From Epithemia pelagica (lineage: Eukaryota > Bacillariophyta > Bacillariophyceae > Surirellales > Surirellaceae), in the NCBI GenBank assembly GCA_946965045.2, contig CAMPTO020000005.1, forward strand, positions 1 through 64,000: DNA of 64,000 nt, written 5' to 3'. This document shows, piece after piece, positions 1-10,965 of this stretch (positions are counted from its first letter, which is position 1; every line of letters starts with the position of its first letter). The notes below the pieces were generated by a model. The model saw only the letters and a list, made by a program, of their open reading frames with translations. It was not told where the DNA came from and did not search any database. A program made the translations under genes and the position numbers.

Positions 1-575
1 GCCAAACTATCTGTCGTTGTGCGAGGACGATTCAACGCAGGACGAGCTAACGAAGAATTCATGAACTTGGAGGATGACGCAAGAGTACCAGGCTCGTTGA
101 CGATCGAGATACTGAATAAAGGCTTGGAACGTGGCATCCATGGCTGTCTCCATGTAGTTGCAACATCGTCGGTACAGAATGAGCTATGCAGCCGATGCAA
201 GACAGGATATACAGCTTGACTCAACAATCGACGCGACACCAATTGCAAGGCATGTGCATGACGCAATGTCTGGTATACCCAGTTCGCTAGCGCATCACGT
301 GCCATCCATTCCATGGCAGACAAATTCTGCTCTCCACTGTCGCCATTGTGGTGCTATAACAAAGGCTTGAAGGATTTGCTCCAATGTCCCTTGTTGCGAA
401 TCGAATTCTTGATCATGTCCACATATGATGCAATCCGCATCGAATCGATAGAACTCGATCAAAACATCCGAGTGTCGAGCGCGTGCGAAAGGTCGACCAT
501 GCCTCACCCACAAGATCAACAAAATTGGACCCAGTCGGTTTTGCGGTGGTAGATGGAGTTTGTGTTGGCTACTTC
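1..575. other. No recognisable gene
   Basis: Only short, unrelated open frames are present. The minus strand could be a further decayed extension of the LRR relic next to it, but no repeat pattern is convincing here. Confidence 0.4.
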
Positions 576-977
576 TCATGTCTTGTTGACACTCAAGGCT
601 TGACTCAAGGCTTTGGCTCCATTCACAGAAGTAAACCGCACGTTCGTGAGCTTGAACTTGGTCCATTGTGTATTTTGCTGCAGTGTTATTGCCAGTGCTT
701 TGACTCCTTCATCTCCAACGTTCGTCGAATCAAGCTTTCAGTGCTGCCACACATGATTGTTGTTCAAAGCGCGAACCAGTGTTTTCAATTCAATCGATCC
801 AAACTCGCATTCCCAATCGACAACTTGTCGCAGGATGGATATGTAGCAGAACATTTGCCAACATAAGCTCGTGATATGGTGTAGTGGTTTAGACAAATGC
901 ACGGGTGACCACTTCAATTCCCTCGTCACCGACATCCGTATGGGCGAGCCACAGTCCCTCATCAATTGATTCTGCAA
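576..977 (-). pseudogene. Decayed LRR (ribonuclease-inhibitor type) fragment
   Basis: On the minus strand the stretch ending near 738 reads 'LKTLVRALNNNHVWQH'. After a stop, the next stretch reads 'GDEGVKALAITLQQNTQW' and 'NGAKALSQALSVNKT' before a TGA at 576-578. The 'x-ALxxNxxW' wording matches the repeats of the large LRR-TIR protein at 35.9-39.7 kb (for example 'ALHTNRVWKELHL'). Stops between repeats and the lack of any long frame show it is a relic. I infer an old partial copy of the same family, in opposite orientation to the intact gene. Confidence 0.6.
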
Positions 978-1997
978 AGGTCCCCGCGAGAGTGGTTGAT
1001 AGATATACTCTCCAGGGCTTTACAGACTTTACAAACGTTTTACTCTATATAGGTAGAATAGAGAAAACTTCTCCGACCGATTAGGATTAGGAATATGGGA
1101 TCCGAAAATGAGGGGCGATCCAAGAGATGAAGTGGGGGGCCTCCAGAATGTAGGGGCGGCATCTCGGTTTGGGGGATGGTATCTTTTTCGTACATTCTTG
1201 TACAGACTTTATAGGGGGAAGTCGCAGAAGAGGAGGGGAAAGAAAGGAAGAGAAAAAAGAAGAAGAAGAAGGAAAAAAGAAAAAAGAGGAAGAATTAGTG
1301 GTAAGATTCCCTTTGCAACGAACGTGCGATTGCCACCATCATATTATGATCTCATTGGTTGGTCCATTTGTCACTGCTTCTGGTCTGTGTGGGATGTGTG
1401 GTGACTACGTGTTGCTCCAATGTCCCGGTGGAGGGGGATTTGGCAGTTCCCTACGGTCGTTCTACGTATTTGGCTACGGTAAGTGCTGACACCGTGTGTC
1501 TTTTACCTATACAAAACATCGTCAGCCTCACATATGCCTTTGATCTCTGCTTGTATTGCCTGTGCGAAGATATTGGCATACATTGTTTCCAGTATATCGC
1601 GCAATCACAGCTACGGCGCATGGACGAGAAGATTTGCACAATTTTTGTTAGTTCATTATTTTCTGATCGATGGTTTTCTCACTACTGTTGTTGTTGTCGT
1701 CGTTGTTGTTGTTATATCTCTTGAATCTTTGTGTTAAAGTGTCTGGCCTCCATGGTAAGTCGCGACTGTTGGCTGTTGATGCTGTGTTGATTTTTACTGC
1801 TCTCTAACCGATGTTGTTGTTATGTTTTAAGGGTACGATGCATTACTGGGATGGTTGGAACAAGATTTGTCATGGGGTGGGATGCCCCGACGATTGGGCC
1901 TCCGCCAATACTGAATATTGCGGATGCAACAATTTTGAGTCGGTTGTGGATGTGTTGGTTGTTGATGGACCGGTTGGCAACCAAGGTACGACGAGTA
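978..1997. other. Gene-free stretch with purine-rich tract
   Basis: No supported gene. A strongly purine-rich A/G tract lies at about 1216-1300. A T/G-rich microsatellite-like tract lies near 1685-1720. The right part is 3' flank of the transposase-like gene on the minus strand. Confidence 0.4.
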
Positions 1998-3291
1998 TTA
2001 CGCCGCTTGCTGCAGCAGCTGTTGCTGAAAGTGATGAACACTAGCAAGCGGCGTATTTGGCGGAAGCAATGGTGGAAGTGATGGCATTTGTGGTTGTGGC
2101 ATGGTGATTGGTCTGGGGGCCGGTTGTATTGCTGTTCTTGGTGGCGATTTGGGAGCAGGTTGCTGTTGTGTTTGTGGTGGTGGTCGTTGTGGTCGTGTTG
2201 GAGAAGACTGTTGCACTGTTGGAGCTGGTGGTGGCGGCAGCTCTTCCTCCTCATCACTCAACATTGGATCATTGTCATCTTCTTGGTTTGCTTCGTCTTG
2301 ATGCTCTTCTTTTTCCTCAACTTGTTGCTCTTTTTCATTTTCTCGTGATTGTTCTGTATCTTGTTGTTCCAGTGTCTCGCTTGGTTGCATTGTTTCTTCA
2401 TCTTGCATATTGCGCTGAGCCTCACATTTCTCACAGGGACAGAAGTCATGCTGTTGCACCGAGATGTTCCAGACCTCGTTGAGTTGCTCATAAACTTGCA
2501 AGTACTCAGAAAAAAAGCGTTCACCATTGTCTTGCGGTAAGTGCTCGACGTCATCAAACAACTTGGACGCGCCGCATCGAACGGCCAACTTGCTGATAAA
2601 GGCAAGTTGCTGGTGGTTCCAATGACTCACCACTGTTTCCCACGCCGCAGGCATTTTCTTGCTGCGTTGTTCTGTTGTCTTCAACACAAAGCGCAGCTTG
2701 TGTCGAATCTGACGGTTGTACCACGCCGTTCCGCATAAGTTCAAGTCGTCCGAGAGTTTTTCATTTGTGCCCCCATTACTGAAATGGGCCAAGTTGCTGT
2801 GCCATGACTCCAATTTGGATTCCCCTCGGTAAGAGACCCATTCCGACAATTGATGGCTTGATTTTGGGTGTGGTTTGATCTCACGATACATGTCTTCGAT
2901 TGGAATCGGATCTGCGAGAAACTCTGCCTTTTTTTACAGTTTTCGATTGCTGAGTGTGTATCTTGTGTGAACAATGGTTGTTGTGTCTTGTGATCGAGCC
3001 TTCCTCGTGCCGGTGGCCCACTGTCACTACTACTTCTCACTTTAAATTTTATCTTCCACTCCTCCAGGCGCATCACGATTGTTTGGAACGCGCGGATGAT
3101 TTTCCGTAAGTACTTGCCGTATCTTTCGCGAAAAATCTTGGTCTGTCTCATTTCTGCTATTTGCTTGTCATTATATTTCTTGCCTCCAAGGGTGCCATTC
3201 TTTAGGGCCGTGATGACTTTGTGGAAGTCACCATCGTGATACTCGTAGATGCAATCCAACAATTCGCGCAACGCGTCACCAAAGTCCATGT
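1998..3291 (-). pseudogene. DDE-transposase-like gene, 3' half (severed by LTR element)
   Basis: This is the C-terminal half of the gene whose N-terminal half lies at 8698-10558. Reading minus from the GTTTA target site, the frame continues through 'MDFGDALRELLDCIYEYH'. A 7-A run near 2931-2937 then changes frame; one more A would restore it into the frame starting near 2891. That second frame holds 'GESKLESWHSNLAHFSNGG', the 'G-x-S-x-LE-x-x-H' wording typical of the last catalytic region of several DDE transposases. Next come a short Cys cluster ('FCPCEKCEA'), a Glu-rich stretch and a Pro/Gln-rich tail ending at 1998. The gene is therefore doubly broken: by the LTR insertion and by a homopolymer frameshift, unless the A-run is a sequencing error. 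Confidence 0.65.
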
Positions 3292-3296
3292 GTTTA
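3292..3296. repeat. Target-site duplication, left copy (GTTTA)
   Basis: GTTTA lies immediately outside the left LTR and is repeated exactly at 8698-8702, outside the right LTR. A 5-bp duplication is the usual footprint of LTR-element integration. Confidence 0.9.
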
Positions 3297-4052
3297 TAGC
3301 AGAACTCTCATTGAGAATTCAGAAGGGTAATAGGTAGTTGGGTAAAAGGCTCGCTGAGCCGACAATCGATCACCAACCAATACAACAATCCTCCACGGGT
3401 CAGAGAAGAGTTGCAAGTCGAGGTCCGCCGTGGGTGGGGGCAGTCGGTCCACTGATAAGAGGTTAGTCTTAAGATGAGTGTTAAAATGGTGATATTAATG
3501 ATTGTGAGATGATTACTAACTAAGGTGTTTGATGAAGGTCGAGGTCCTGGCTCTTGTATACGGCCATGGATCTGGTGTGATAGGTCCTCAAATGGTTGGA
3601 GTAGACCTGCATTGTTGTATTGAAAGTATATGCAGTTGTATATCATATACCAATGCCAACAGCTCTTGCTTTGTTGTGATATAGGTAGTTTTCTTGGCGC
3701 GTTGTTGATTGCATTCTTGGAATTGTGGGAATGGAAATATGGTCTCGCGTGATCGTGATTCGTGCTTTGATTACTTAGGCCGTTGAGGTAAGTCGTGGAG
3801 GTGCTCACTCGGATCGTGATTGCGCGCGCTTGAGAATACTGGGCGCGCACGTGATGGGCCATAGTCAATATCCGAGCGGTCGCCGATAGCGCGTGCATTG
3901 CGAGCATGCCTTGGCCAAAATTAAAGGTCCGCGAGCATGCCGTCATTCTTTTCTCACTTTTACACAAATGTCATCGGATGCCATAAAATACTAGCATCAG
4001 TCGATGTGTTGTAGATTCCACCACCACCTAGTTAAAGGTGAGAATCCTAACA
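3297..4052 (-). repeat. LTR (3' LTR relative to the element)
   Basis: 756 bp, almost identical to 7942-8697. A 219-codon open frame inside both LTRs is not taken as a gene. The stop of the long internal ORF lies inside this LTR at 4028-4030. Confidence 0.9.
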
Positions 4053-6586
4053 CTCCCCACAATTCGTCGAGTGAGGATTGTTATTTTCCTTGTCATGCTT
4101 CTGAACGTTTCCTCCCCAGAAGAATATGATCTTGAACGTGGTCCATACTTTCGAGAATTTCCAATGCTTACTGACAATGTATCCCGGACGCTCTCATAGG
4201 GATATCTCAGGCAATAAGTAATCAGTTCATCATTCTTCAGTTGGTAGGTCTTGTCGGTGCCCTTTGAGCTATGCTCCCCAGGTGTCTTCTTCATCCAAAC
4301 ATTGGGATCTGCTTTAGTTGGTGACAAATCCATATCAAGTGGGATGTCAAAGAAACAGTCACGCCGACATGCTCCTGAAGATTTTAATCCCTTTGAGGCC
4401 TTGTGCGTAATCAAGATGTGACCTGATTCCTTGAGTTCTTGTCTTGCAACTATCAAGATCTTCTCTCCAGATAAAGCTTCCAGGTCGTGTGCATTTCCAA
4501 CTTTTGCTCCCCATATATCCATATCATTGAGAATCCCAAGACAGGTGGTTGTATGAAAGTTGTGAATGGAAGTAGTACACAAAAAGATTGCCTCAACCGG
4601 TTCTTTGGTAAAAGCCTCGTCTGTGATGAGAAGTGCTGGGCGACTATCATCATGTTTTACAAGATGGATTTGAATCTTGTTCTTGTGATACTCTTCTGGT
4701 GATGCATTTATCATTTCCCTTCTCTTGAACTGAGCTTGAACGCAATCCTTGACTTTTGTGAGGGATTGGATCTGTGAAGCCTGAAAGAGCTCAACTTCAG
4801 TAGTGTCGTGCCACTTTCTTTTACCATGTTGTTTGTCTAACAAAACAACTAATTCTTCATTTGTCATTGAAACTTGATAACCAAACTTGTACTTGATCGA
4901 ACGACAGGCTTGCTTGATTCTTGACTGCTGTTTGGCAGCTTGAACAAGGCATTTACTGGTCTTGACAAAACGCTTGAGATGTTTCCATCCAAGTTCATTT
5001 AATAGGTCATGTTTCTTGGCATAGGCATCATTTACCATGAGTGACGGAGGCTCATAGATCATCTCCCCAGTCTCCCAATCAACAAGTATATTACAGTGAC
5101 TTCTTTTGTAGTCAGGATTGTTGCTAATACTTGACGGTTCTTGATCTGCAACAACGTCCCTGAACTGAAAAACGTCATCTTCAGTTTCCTGTGCTTGGTT
5201 GTCCTGTTTGATGTATTCCATATGTTGACGGTATGAAATTATCTTGTCAATGTCGGAAATGGATTTGCAGAAAGTGTACTTGATACAGTCTTCTTGCTTG
5301 AGAGCATCTTGTTCTAAATCAATGACGCATCTTATAAGACACGGTTGTGGTTGCTCCCCATTATACGGTTGTCGTTGCTCCCCATTTTCCTCTGGATCAT
5401 AAACAAGGAAAGGTTGTCCAATAGTGTCGTCATGTTTGATCGTTGGAATTTGCGTGGATGGATCTTCACCTTTGCTACAAATGAAAACAATGTCAGCTTG
5501 CTTGCCGTTGGGTTCACTTGGAAGCGATTCCTCCCCTGAAGAGGTATCCACACAAAGGTTGCTGGGTGGCGTGGGTGCATCATGAAGAATGGCAGAGTAA
5601 CAAAGGGTTTGAGTGTCCAGAGACAAAGTATCACCAAGAGGAGGGGCAAAAAAAAGCCAGTAGCCAAGTGTCGTGACAAAAGAGGGAGGGTAGGGACTGT
5701 AGGGACGGTGGGAGAGGGCATATGATTCGGTAAAGTAGGGGGCCTTGTCCGAGATAAGGAAGAAAAGAGGGTGGGTAATGCCGGGTGGGCGACCGAAGGG
5801 GATCTCAAGAGGGATATGGCCCAAAACGGTCACGACGTATGTTGTCCTCTTAACGGTCTGATAACGGTTCTCAGCCATGTTCTGATCTTGGAGGTATGGT
5901 TTGGAACAGTATTCTCCAAGCAGGGGTGTGAAGAAGGAAGGCGTATCAGGTCCATGATCGTAAGGTAAATCCAAGAGAAGGTTGAGGTTACAGACAACAC
6001 GATTGGTATATTTCCCAAACGCATCATTTGGATTACCATCATTTTCAACAGTCCTCAAAGAAGGTGCCGTATCTTGCATGGGATCAAGATGCCAATGATT
6101 AAAGCCAGTCATGTGATTGTCGCCGGAGAAAGTAGACATGCGAGAGAGCAGATGTCGAGATGTCTGAACTTTCTGTTTACAATTGTTGTTCTTGGGACAA
6201 TCATTAGGGATGGATGTTGTCTTGGTATTGGATTCCAAATTAGCAAGATTAGATGTTGGATGATTGACAACAAGATTGGTCACAACTTGAGGAACACACC
6301 GGGTAATCAGATCAGAGAAATTATCTTGATGGTCTTGGGAATCATCTTGAATCATGTCGTCAATCCATGCACGACCAGGGTCGGGATCAGGTTCCGGATC
6401 AATGTCAAGAGTATGCGTCTGTTCCATGCATGCAGTTGTTGATGACGGATTCTGGGTAGACTTGTTGTAGGCAATGATTACTTGACGACTATTGTCGTTG
6501 AGTTTACTCCACAGATCTCTTGGAAGACTGATCTTTGGACGAAGCGAAGATGATTTCTTGGTCTTCACGTTAGTTCTCTTAATCAT
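4028..6586 (-). CDS. Copia-derived polyprotein-like ORF with degenerate reverse-transcriptase region
   Basis: 852 codons, starting at an ATG that overlaps the stop of the upstream ORF by 4 bp. The first half is Asn/Asp/Pro-rich and I cannot assign it; no integrase signature is visible. From about residue 525 the wording follows diatom Copia Pol: 'LVDWETGEMIYEPPSL', 'LNELGWKHLKRF', 'YKFGYQVSM', 'RKWHDTTEVEL', 'VHLVKHDD'-like, 'GHILITHKASKGLKSSG', 'KADPNVWMKK'. Intact relatives read roughly 'ATDIGNAYLEA' at the first catalytic Asp; here it is 'GAKVGNAHDLEA', so the Asp is lost. The frame then diverges before any YVDD motif, and RNase H is absent. An intact frame with a dead enzyme suggests either selection on another function or a recently mobilised defective master copy. 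Confidence 0.6.
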   Translation of the reverse strand: MIKRTNVKTKKSSSLRPKISLPRDLWSKLNDNSRQVIIAYNKSTQNPSSTTACMEQTHTLDIDPEPDPDPGRAWIDDMIQDDSQDHQDNFSDLITRCVPQVVTNLVVNHPTSNLANLESNTKTTSIPNDCPKNNNCKQKVQTSRHLLSRMSTFSGDNHMTGFNHWHLDPMQDTAPSLRTVENDGNPNDAFGKYTNRVVCNLNLLLDLPYDHGPDTPSFFTPLLGEYCSKPYLQDQNMAENRYQTVKRTTYVVTVLGHIPLEIPFGRPPGITHPLFFLISDKAPYFTESYALSHRPYSPYPPSFVTTLGYWLFFAPPLGDTLSLDTQTLCYSAILHDAPTPPSNLCVDTSSGEESLPSEPNGKQADIVFICSKGEDPSTQIPTIKHDDTIGQPFLVYDPEENGEQRQPYNGEQPQPCLIRCVIDLEQDALKQEDCIKYTFCKSISDIDKIISYRQHMEYIKQDNQAQETEDDVFQFRDVVADQEPSSISNNPDYKRSHCNILVDWETGEMIYEPPSLMVNDAYAKKHDLLNELGWKHLKRFVKTSKCLVQAAKQQSRIKQACRSIKYKFGYQVSMTNEELVVLLDKQHGKRKWHDTTEVELFQASQIQSLTKVKDCVQAQFKRREMINASPEEYHKNKIQIHLVKHDDSRPALLITDEAFTKEPVEAIFLCTTSIHNFHTTTCLGILNDMDIWGAKVGNAHDLEALSGEKILIVARQELKESGHILITHKASKGLKSSGACRRDCFFDIPLDMDLSPTKADPNVWMKKTPGEHSSKGTDKTYQLKNDELITYCLRYPYESVRDTLSVSIGNSRKYGPRSRSYSSGEETFRSMTRKITILTRRIVGSVRILTFN

Positions 6587-7437
6587 GCGGTGTTTTTCTT
6601 TGGGTGATAGATCTTTGATATCAAAATCTTGATCATATTGAAAGTCGCATTGCTTGGTATGCTTAAGTCGGTTAGACTTTGGTGCTCGAGTTGCTTGGTC
6701 ATGATGGCATCAAGGAGAAGACGGAAATATGATTGATAACAAAGTGTCTTTGCACCAGACAAGATGTTGACTTGTCGTAAATCAGGTACCTTTTCAACGG
6801 CTTTCATCAGGAAGGTCATCCTAGTGGAGTGGCCAGGAATGTGATCAAACATTGATCCCAGATTGTCGAGAAGATGGAATTGGTGTTGAAAGTGGAGAAG
6901 AAACTGATAGGTTGTGCCGTGCCATGAATCATCGAGACGAAGATTGGAGATGTAGTTGTTAAGACGTAGCACCTCTCTTTTTGCTAAACGAAATGACGAA
7001 ATGCAACCTTGGTTCAGACGGAGCTTGGTGAAGTCTGCATTGATTCTCCAATGATCATAATTGGCCTTGGTGAGGTTCAACCAGGTAGAGCGAGGTAAAT
7101 CAGACTGCTGCAGGGTTGAGGTTTGTTCTCGTGACCAATGTGCTAGGATCTTCAGTTGATGCCTTGTATATGTCTTCAGGTCCATGGTCTTGCTCCCATA
7201 CTTGTATTGTCCAAGGTCCTTGATATTCTTTTCTGGATTGACTGCAAGATAGTCGATGACATTCAGAATGTGTTCGAAACCACTATGTTTTATCCATTGA
7301 TGAAGGGCTTGAGCTCGTTCTTCATCACATTCAAATAGATGCTGGGTGATATGATTGAACACTTGTGTATCTGATATGTCAGGCGGTACTGAGTCGTCAG
7401 AAGGAAGAGAAGGTGTCTTGGGGTATGTTGGATCCAT
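6583..7437 (-). CDS. Gag-like ORF of the LTR retroelement
   Basis: 284 codons from ATG at 7437, overlapping the next ORF's start by 4 bp (ATGA-type junction). Its position as first long ORF after the 5' LTR fits Gag. Residues 120-230 ('FRLAKREVLRLNNYISNLRL', then 'DDSWHGTTYQFLLHFQHQF') resemble the capsid-like region of diatom Copia Gag, where a 'D-x-W-H/F' stretch follows a 'G-x-R-x' helix. No zinc knuckle is seen. The role, forming the particle that packages element RNA, is inferred from position and this weak similarity. Confidence 0.5.
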   Translation of the reverse strand: MDPTYPKTPSLPSDDSVPPDISDTQVFNHITQHLFECDEERAQALHQWIKHSGFEHILNVIDYLAVNPEKNIKDLGQYKYGSKTMDLKTYTRHQLKILAHWSREQTSTLQQSDLPRSTWLNLTKANYDHWRINADFTKLRLNQGCISSFRLAKREVLRLNNYISNLRLDDSWHGTTYQFLLHFQHQFHLLDNLGSMFDHIPGHSTRMTFLMKAVEKVPDLRQVNILSGAKTLCYQSYFRLLLDAIMTKQLEHQSLTDLSIPSNATFNMIKILISKIYHPKKNTA

Positions 7438-7941
7438 GGTAGTATATGGTTGGTTCGTTGTTTATTTAATGTGTGGTGTGATCTGAACCCGGATGTACCA
7501 CGTGTGTGCCACGTATGTAAGTACCCGGATGTGTGTTGTGCTTGGAACCCGGATGTGAGGATCTCAGTTTTGTCTCTGGTTTGTTGTGGAAACTACTTAA
7601 AGTTACTTATCCTTGGTCACTTCTGGACTCGTTGCGGTGATCGAGTTGAACCGGGGAGTCAGGAATAGTGGTAGCTTCCTCGTCTTGCTCGTAGTCCTCA
7701 ACAAAGTACTGGTCAGGTGAGTATTGGGAAGGTAGTTGCACGGAGTCCTGGTCCAGCTTGAGGTCCTGGAATAGGAGAGGGTTGGTGACCCTAGCCTCAG
7801 CCAGGCTGGCCCTGTTGTTGGGTTGGGTAGTTTTGTCCTCTAACTCTTGTTTGTTGGGGTAGCTCAATCTGTAATGGGTGTAGATGGGTAAGTATGATCT
7901 CCAATGCGACTGCAGGGCAATGAGCAATGAGACTGTTAATC
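7438..7941 (-). other. 5' untranslated leader of the LTR retroelement
   Basis: This lies between the 5' LTR and the first ORF. It contains three copies of a CCGGATGT-centred motif near 7490, 7530 and 7550. An open frame of about 106 codons (7607-7927) has no ATG and is not called. The primer-binding site should start at 7941 on the minus strand; I could not match it to a named tRNA. Confidence 0.5.
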
Positions 7942-8697
7942 TAGCAGAACTCTCATTGAGAATTCAGAAGGGTAATAGGTAGTTGGGTAAAAGGCTCGCT
8001 GAGCCGACAATCGATCACCAACCAATACAACAATCCTCCACGGGTCAGAGAAGAGTTGCAAGTCGAGGTCCGCCGTGGGTGGGGGCAGTCGGTCCACTGA
8101 TAAGAGGTTAGTCTTAAGATGAGTGTTAAAATGGTGATATTAATGATTGTGAGATGATTACTAACTAAGGTGTTTGATGAAGGTCGAGGTCCTGGCTCTT
8201 GTATACGGCCATGGATCTGGTGTGATAGGTCCTCAAATGGTTGGAGTAGACCTGCATTGTTGTATTGAAAGTATATGCAGTTGTATATCATATACCAATG
8301 CCAACAGCTCTTGCTTTGTTGTGATATAGGTAGTTTTCTTGGCGCGTTGTTGATTGCCTTCTTGGAATTGTGGGAATGGAAATATGGTCTCGCGTGATCG
8401 TGATTCGTGCTTTGATTACTTAGGCCGTTGAGGTAAGTCGTGGAGGTGCTCACTCGGATCGTGATTGCGCGCGCTTGAGAATACTGGGCGCGCACGTGAT
8501 GGGCCATAGTCAATATCCGAGCGGTCGCCGATAGCGCGTGCATTGCGAGCATGCCTTGGCCAAAATTAAAGGTCCGCGAGCATGCCGTCATTCTTTTCTC
8601 ACTTTTACACAAATGTCATCGGATGCCATAAAATACTAGCATCAGTCGATGTGTTGTAGATTCCACCACCACCTAGTTAAAGGTGAGAATCCTAACA
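7942..8697 (-). repeat. LTR (5' LTR relative to the element)
   Basis: 756 bp, near-identical partner of 3297-4052. As the upstream LTR it should carry the element's promoter on the minus strand. The boundary is fixed by the shared TAGCAGAACTC/CCTAACA ends and the adjacent GTTTA. Confidence 0.9.
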
Positions 8698-8702
8698 GTT
8701 TA
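8698..8702. repeat. Target-site duplication, right copy (GTTTA)
   Basis: Exact repeat of 3292-3296. Confidence 0.9.
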
Positions 8703-10558
8703 TGGCGCAGGGTTTTTATAATTTGCTGGAGGAAATGAAAGAGTCCCAGTCTTGGGACTACATCTTCACCCAACAATCCAACCCAATAATTGCTCTTGTG
8801 GGGGAATGTGTCGGAATAGATGACGCTCGGGTTAAAATTTCCACGGCTGCAGAGTTGTTGGGCAGCATGGGAGAAGGTCTTGGTTTCCAAGTTTGGAACC
8901 AAGATTGCGCATGCAATCTCGCCTACTTCATTGGCAGCATCCCATACAGCTTCTGCCTTGAGCCTCTTGGGATAGTTCTTGACTGCTTGGAAGGTGTGGT
9001 CTTGGGCAAAACTTGTTTGGCAGCCCACTGCTTGGATTTCCCTGGTGTGCCTCTCATAGTCACTTGTTCTCCAGGGATTGAGTCTTGATCTTGATGCCTC
9101 GTGGTAGGCCTGTCTGATTGTCTCACCAAGAGGAGGATACCTGGTGAGCCACTCTCCATCTTTCGCTGGATACTCTTGCCCTTGCTGATGTGTTGCATCG
9201 CAGAAGGAGTAGTAGTTAGTTGTTCTATTCCTATAATCCCTGTTGATTGCAGCATACAATAGTCCACTACAGTGGTCACCATTGCCATAGGTAAGCATCT
9301 CCTCCTCAAACACTGTTGTTGTTGTAATGTCAAAGTGCTGGGCACCTCGAGCCCACTTTGCTTCGACCGGATACCATTTCGCAAAATGTGGAGGCAACGA
9401 ATTGAGAAGCGCTCCGTTGTTGCCGGCATGCGTGGTATTGCACTCCTTGCAATGGTAGTGCGTGACAAGGGCGTAAGACGGTGCGCCATCAAGACCAAAA
9501 ATGGGGAATAGACTTTTGCTCTTGGAAAGGTTGGTCCACTCGCGTTGTAGTGTACAGTTGTTACACTTTGGACACTTAATCCCAATTTTCTGAAACTCCA
9601 CCGGCATAAACAGCTCCCAGTCAACAATGTACAAACGTCGCCCTACAATTGAGTCCCACAGGGCATTATTGTTGTTTCGCACGTCGGGTACAGTCAAACA
9701 CATGTCGCGCATGAACGGCTTAAGTGACCGCACGTCGCGCTTCCGTTCCAGACAAGTTTCGGCGATAGTCTTGGCAAGCGCGTACATTGTTTTCGGACAC
9801 GTGATCGACTCGTCTTGCTCTATCTCCTTGTATTTAGCCAGTACCGATTGCATAAATACATACTCATCCGACCCAACGGCGGACGTCACCTGATTATTGA
9901 TCAGGCAGTCTGTGCGCGCAATACAGTTGCGCTTCCCCTTTCGAACCCTGGAAAGTTTCAAATCGTCCTCTGTCACGGTCGTTGCTTCATTTGAAGCTTC
10001 CGAGACAGGTTTATTGTTGAGACGAAAGAAGAGGTTGAAATCTTCTTGCCTCATGATGATTGGATGGTAAGTCACTTCCTTGTTGGCCTCTTTCTTCAGT
10101 CGCTCCTCCTCCTTCATGGCCTCTACCAAGTGGTCTGGTATGCCCCTGGTCTTTGTGTTCTTCGGGCAGAAGACGTGATGGGGGCGCTTGGGAGGCTTGG
10201 TCCCAAGCCTTTTGGAACTGCAGATGGTGCAGTCCCTGTCTGGCTCAAAGGCCTTTTTCTTCTCAAGCGTGAGCTGCCTCAACTGCTTTGCCTCTTGTTG
10301 CTTCCTCTTCTTGTTGCTTCTCTGTTGTGCTAACGACTTTGCCCTTTTTGTTTGGTTGTTTCGTCGTTGACTCTGCCCACCCATCTCTTGCTCCTTGCTG
10401 AGCTTTTTGTACGGGTTCACCACCAAGGGTGCTGGTGGTGGTGGAGGAGAGTCATTCTCCTCCTCAGGGACAGTCATCGTGGTTGGGTCCATTGTCGCTC
10501 CAGAAACATCGACACCATTGTCCATGTCCTGGGGCACGGCAACCGCGACCGGTCTCAT
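8698..10558 (-). pseudogene. DDE-transposase-like gene, 5' half, with zinc ribbon
   Basis: The frame runs about 620 codons from the first ATG at 10558 to the LTR insertion; the last 20 or so codons before the stop at 8642 come from the LTR. Residues 1-130 are Pro-rich then strongly basic (possible nuclear targeting). Next come Cys/His pairs ('CTICSSKR', 'HHVFCPKN') and a core with 'RRLYIVDWELFMPVEFQKIG', 'IKCPKCNNCTL' and 'HYHCKECNTTHAG', i.e. a zinc ribbon. Near the break, 'VIYSDTFPHKSNYW' and 'LGLFHFLQQIIKTLR' look like a DDE catalytic Asp strand and the following 'xxFHxxQ' helix. The wording resembles zinc-ribbon/DDE proteins (DUF6729-like, name uncertain) expanded in fungi and algae. The remainder continues at 3291-1998. 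Terminal repeats of this older element were not found. Confidence 0.65.
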
Positions 10559-10965
10559 TGGCACGGAATCGTGTTGGAGACGAAATCCCTGTCATTTCGG
10601 CTGTTTTCGTGGGGAAGTCGGCAAGATTCCGTGGCTTTATGCGCGTGGCGCGCGATGTCTACTGGTAAGAGAAGACATGTCTTGTGTGAGTTTTCGTTAA
10701 GTATTTTGATGTCTTGTCTATGTCTTGTGAGTTTTCTAACCCAATCATATTTCTGCCTTCTATTTCGTGAGCCCCTGTCCATCTCACCTTCTTATTACGT
10801 ATGCGTATGGGTTCTCCCTCGGATCCTCGGCTCTTGACTCATGTCTGGGGACGTCAAGCCTTATTGCTCCTTCGAAAGACCTTTGAGGTTGACACCACGA
10901 TGCACAGTACTAGGACAGGACGAAACTGAGCTGAGCCAGTACCACGAGAACGACCGGCACCCGTC
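10559..10965. other. Upstream flank of transposase-like gene
   Basis: No gene supported; presumably the promoter side of the minus-strand transposase-like gene. Plus-strand open frames here are shadows. Confidence 0.35.

Larger units (their letters stand above)
3297..8697 (-). mobile_element. Young LTR retroelement (Copia-derived, probably non-autonomous)
   Basis: The 5.4-kb element is flanked by GTTTA duplications and bounded by two 756-bp direct LTRs. On the minus strand the LTR begins TGTTAGG and ends TTCTGCTA. A purine tract (TTGTGGGGAG) sits directly before the 3' LTR, as expected for a polypurine primer. Two overlapping minus-strand ORFs fill the interior. I saw only about one difference between the LTRs (A at 3711-3713 region versus C in the other copy), so insertion was recent. 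It landed in the transposase-like gene. The interior has no visible integrase, RNase H or YVDD box, so it would need enzymes supplied in trans. Confidence 0.85.

Noticed and set aside
3308-3967. 219-codon minus-strand frame present in both LTRs
   Set aside because: Conserved only because the LTRs are nearly identical; no motif and it lies in regulatory LTR sequence.
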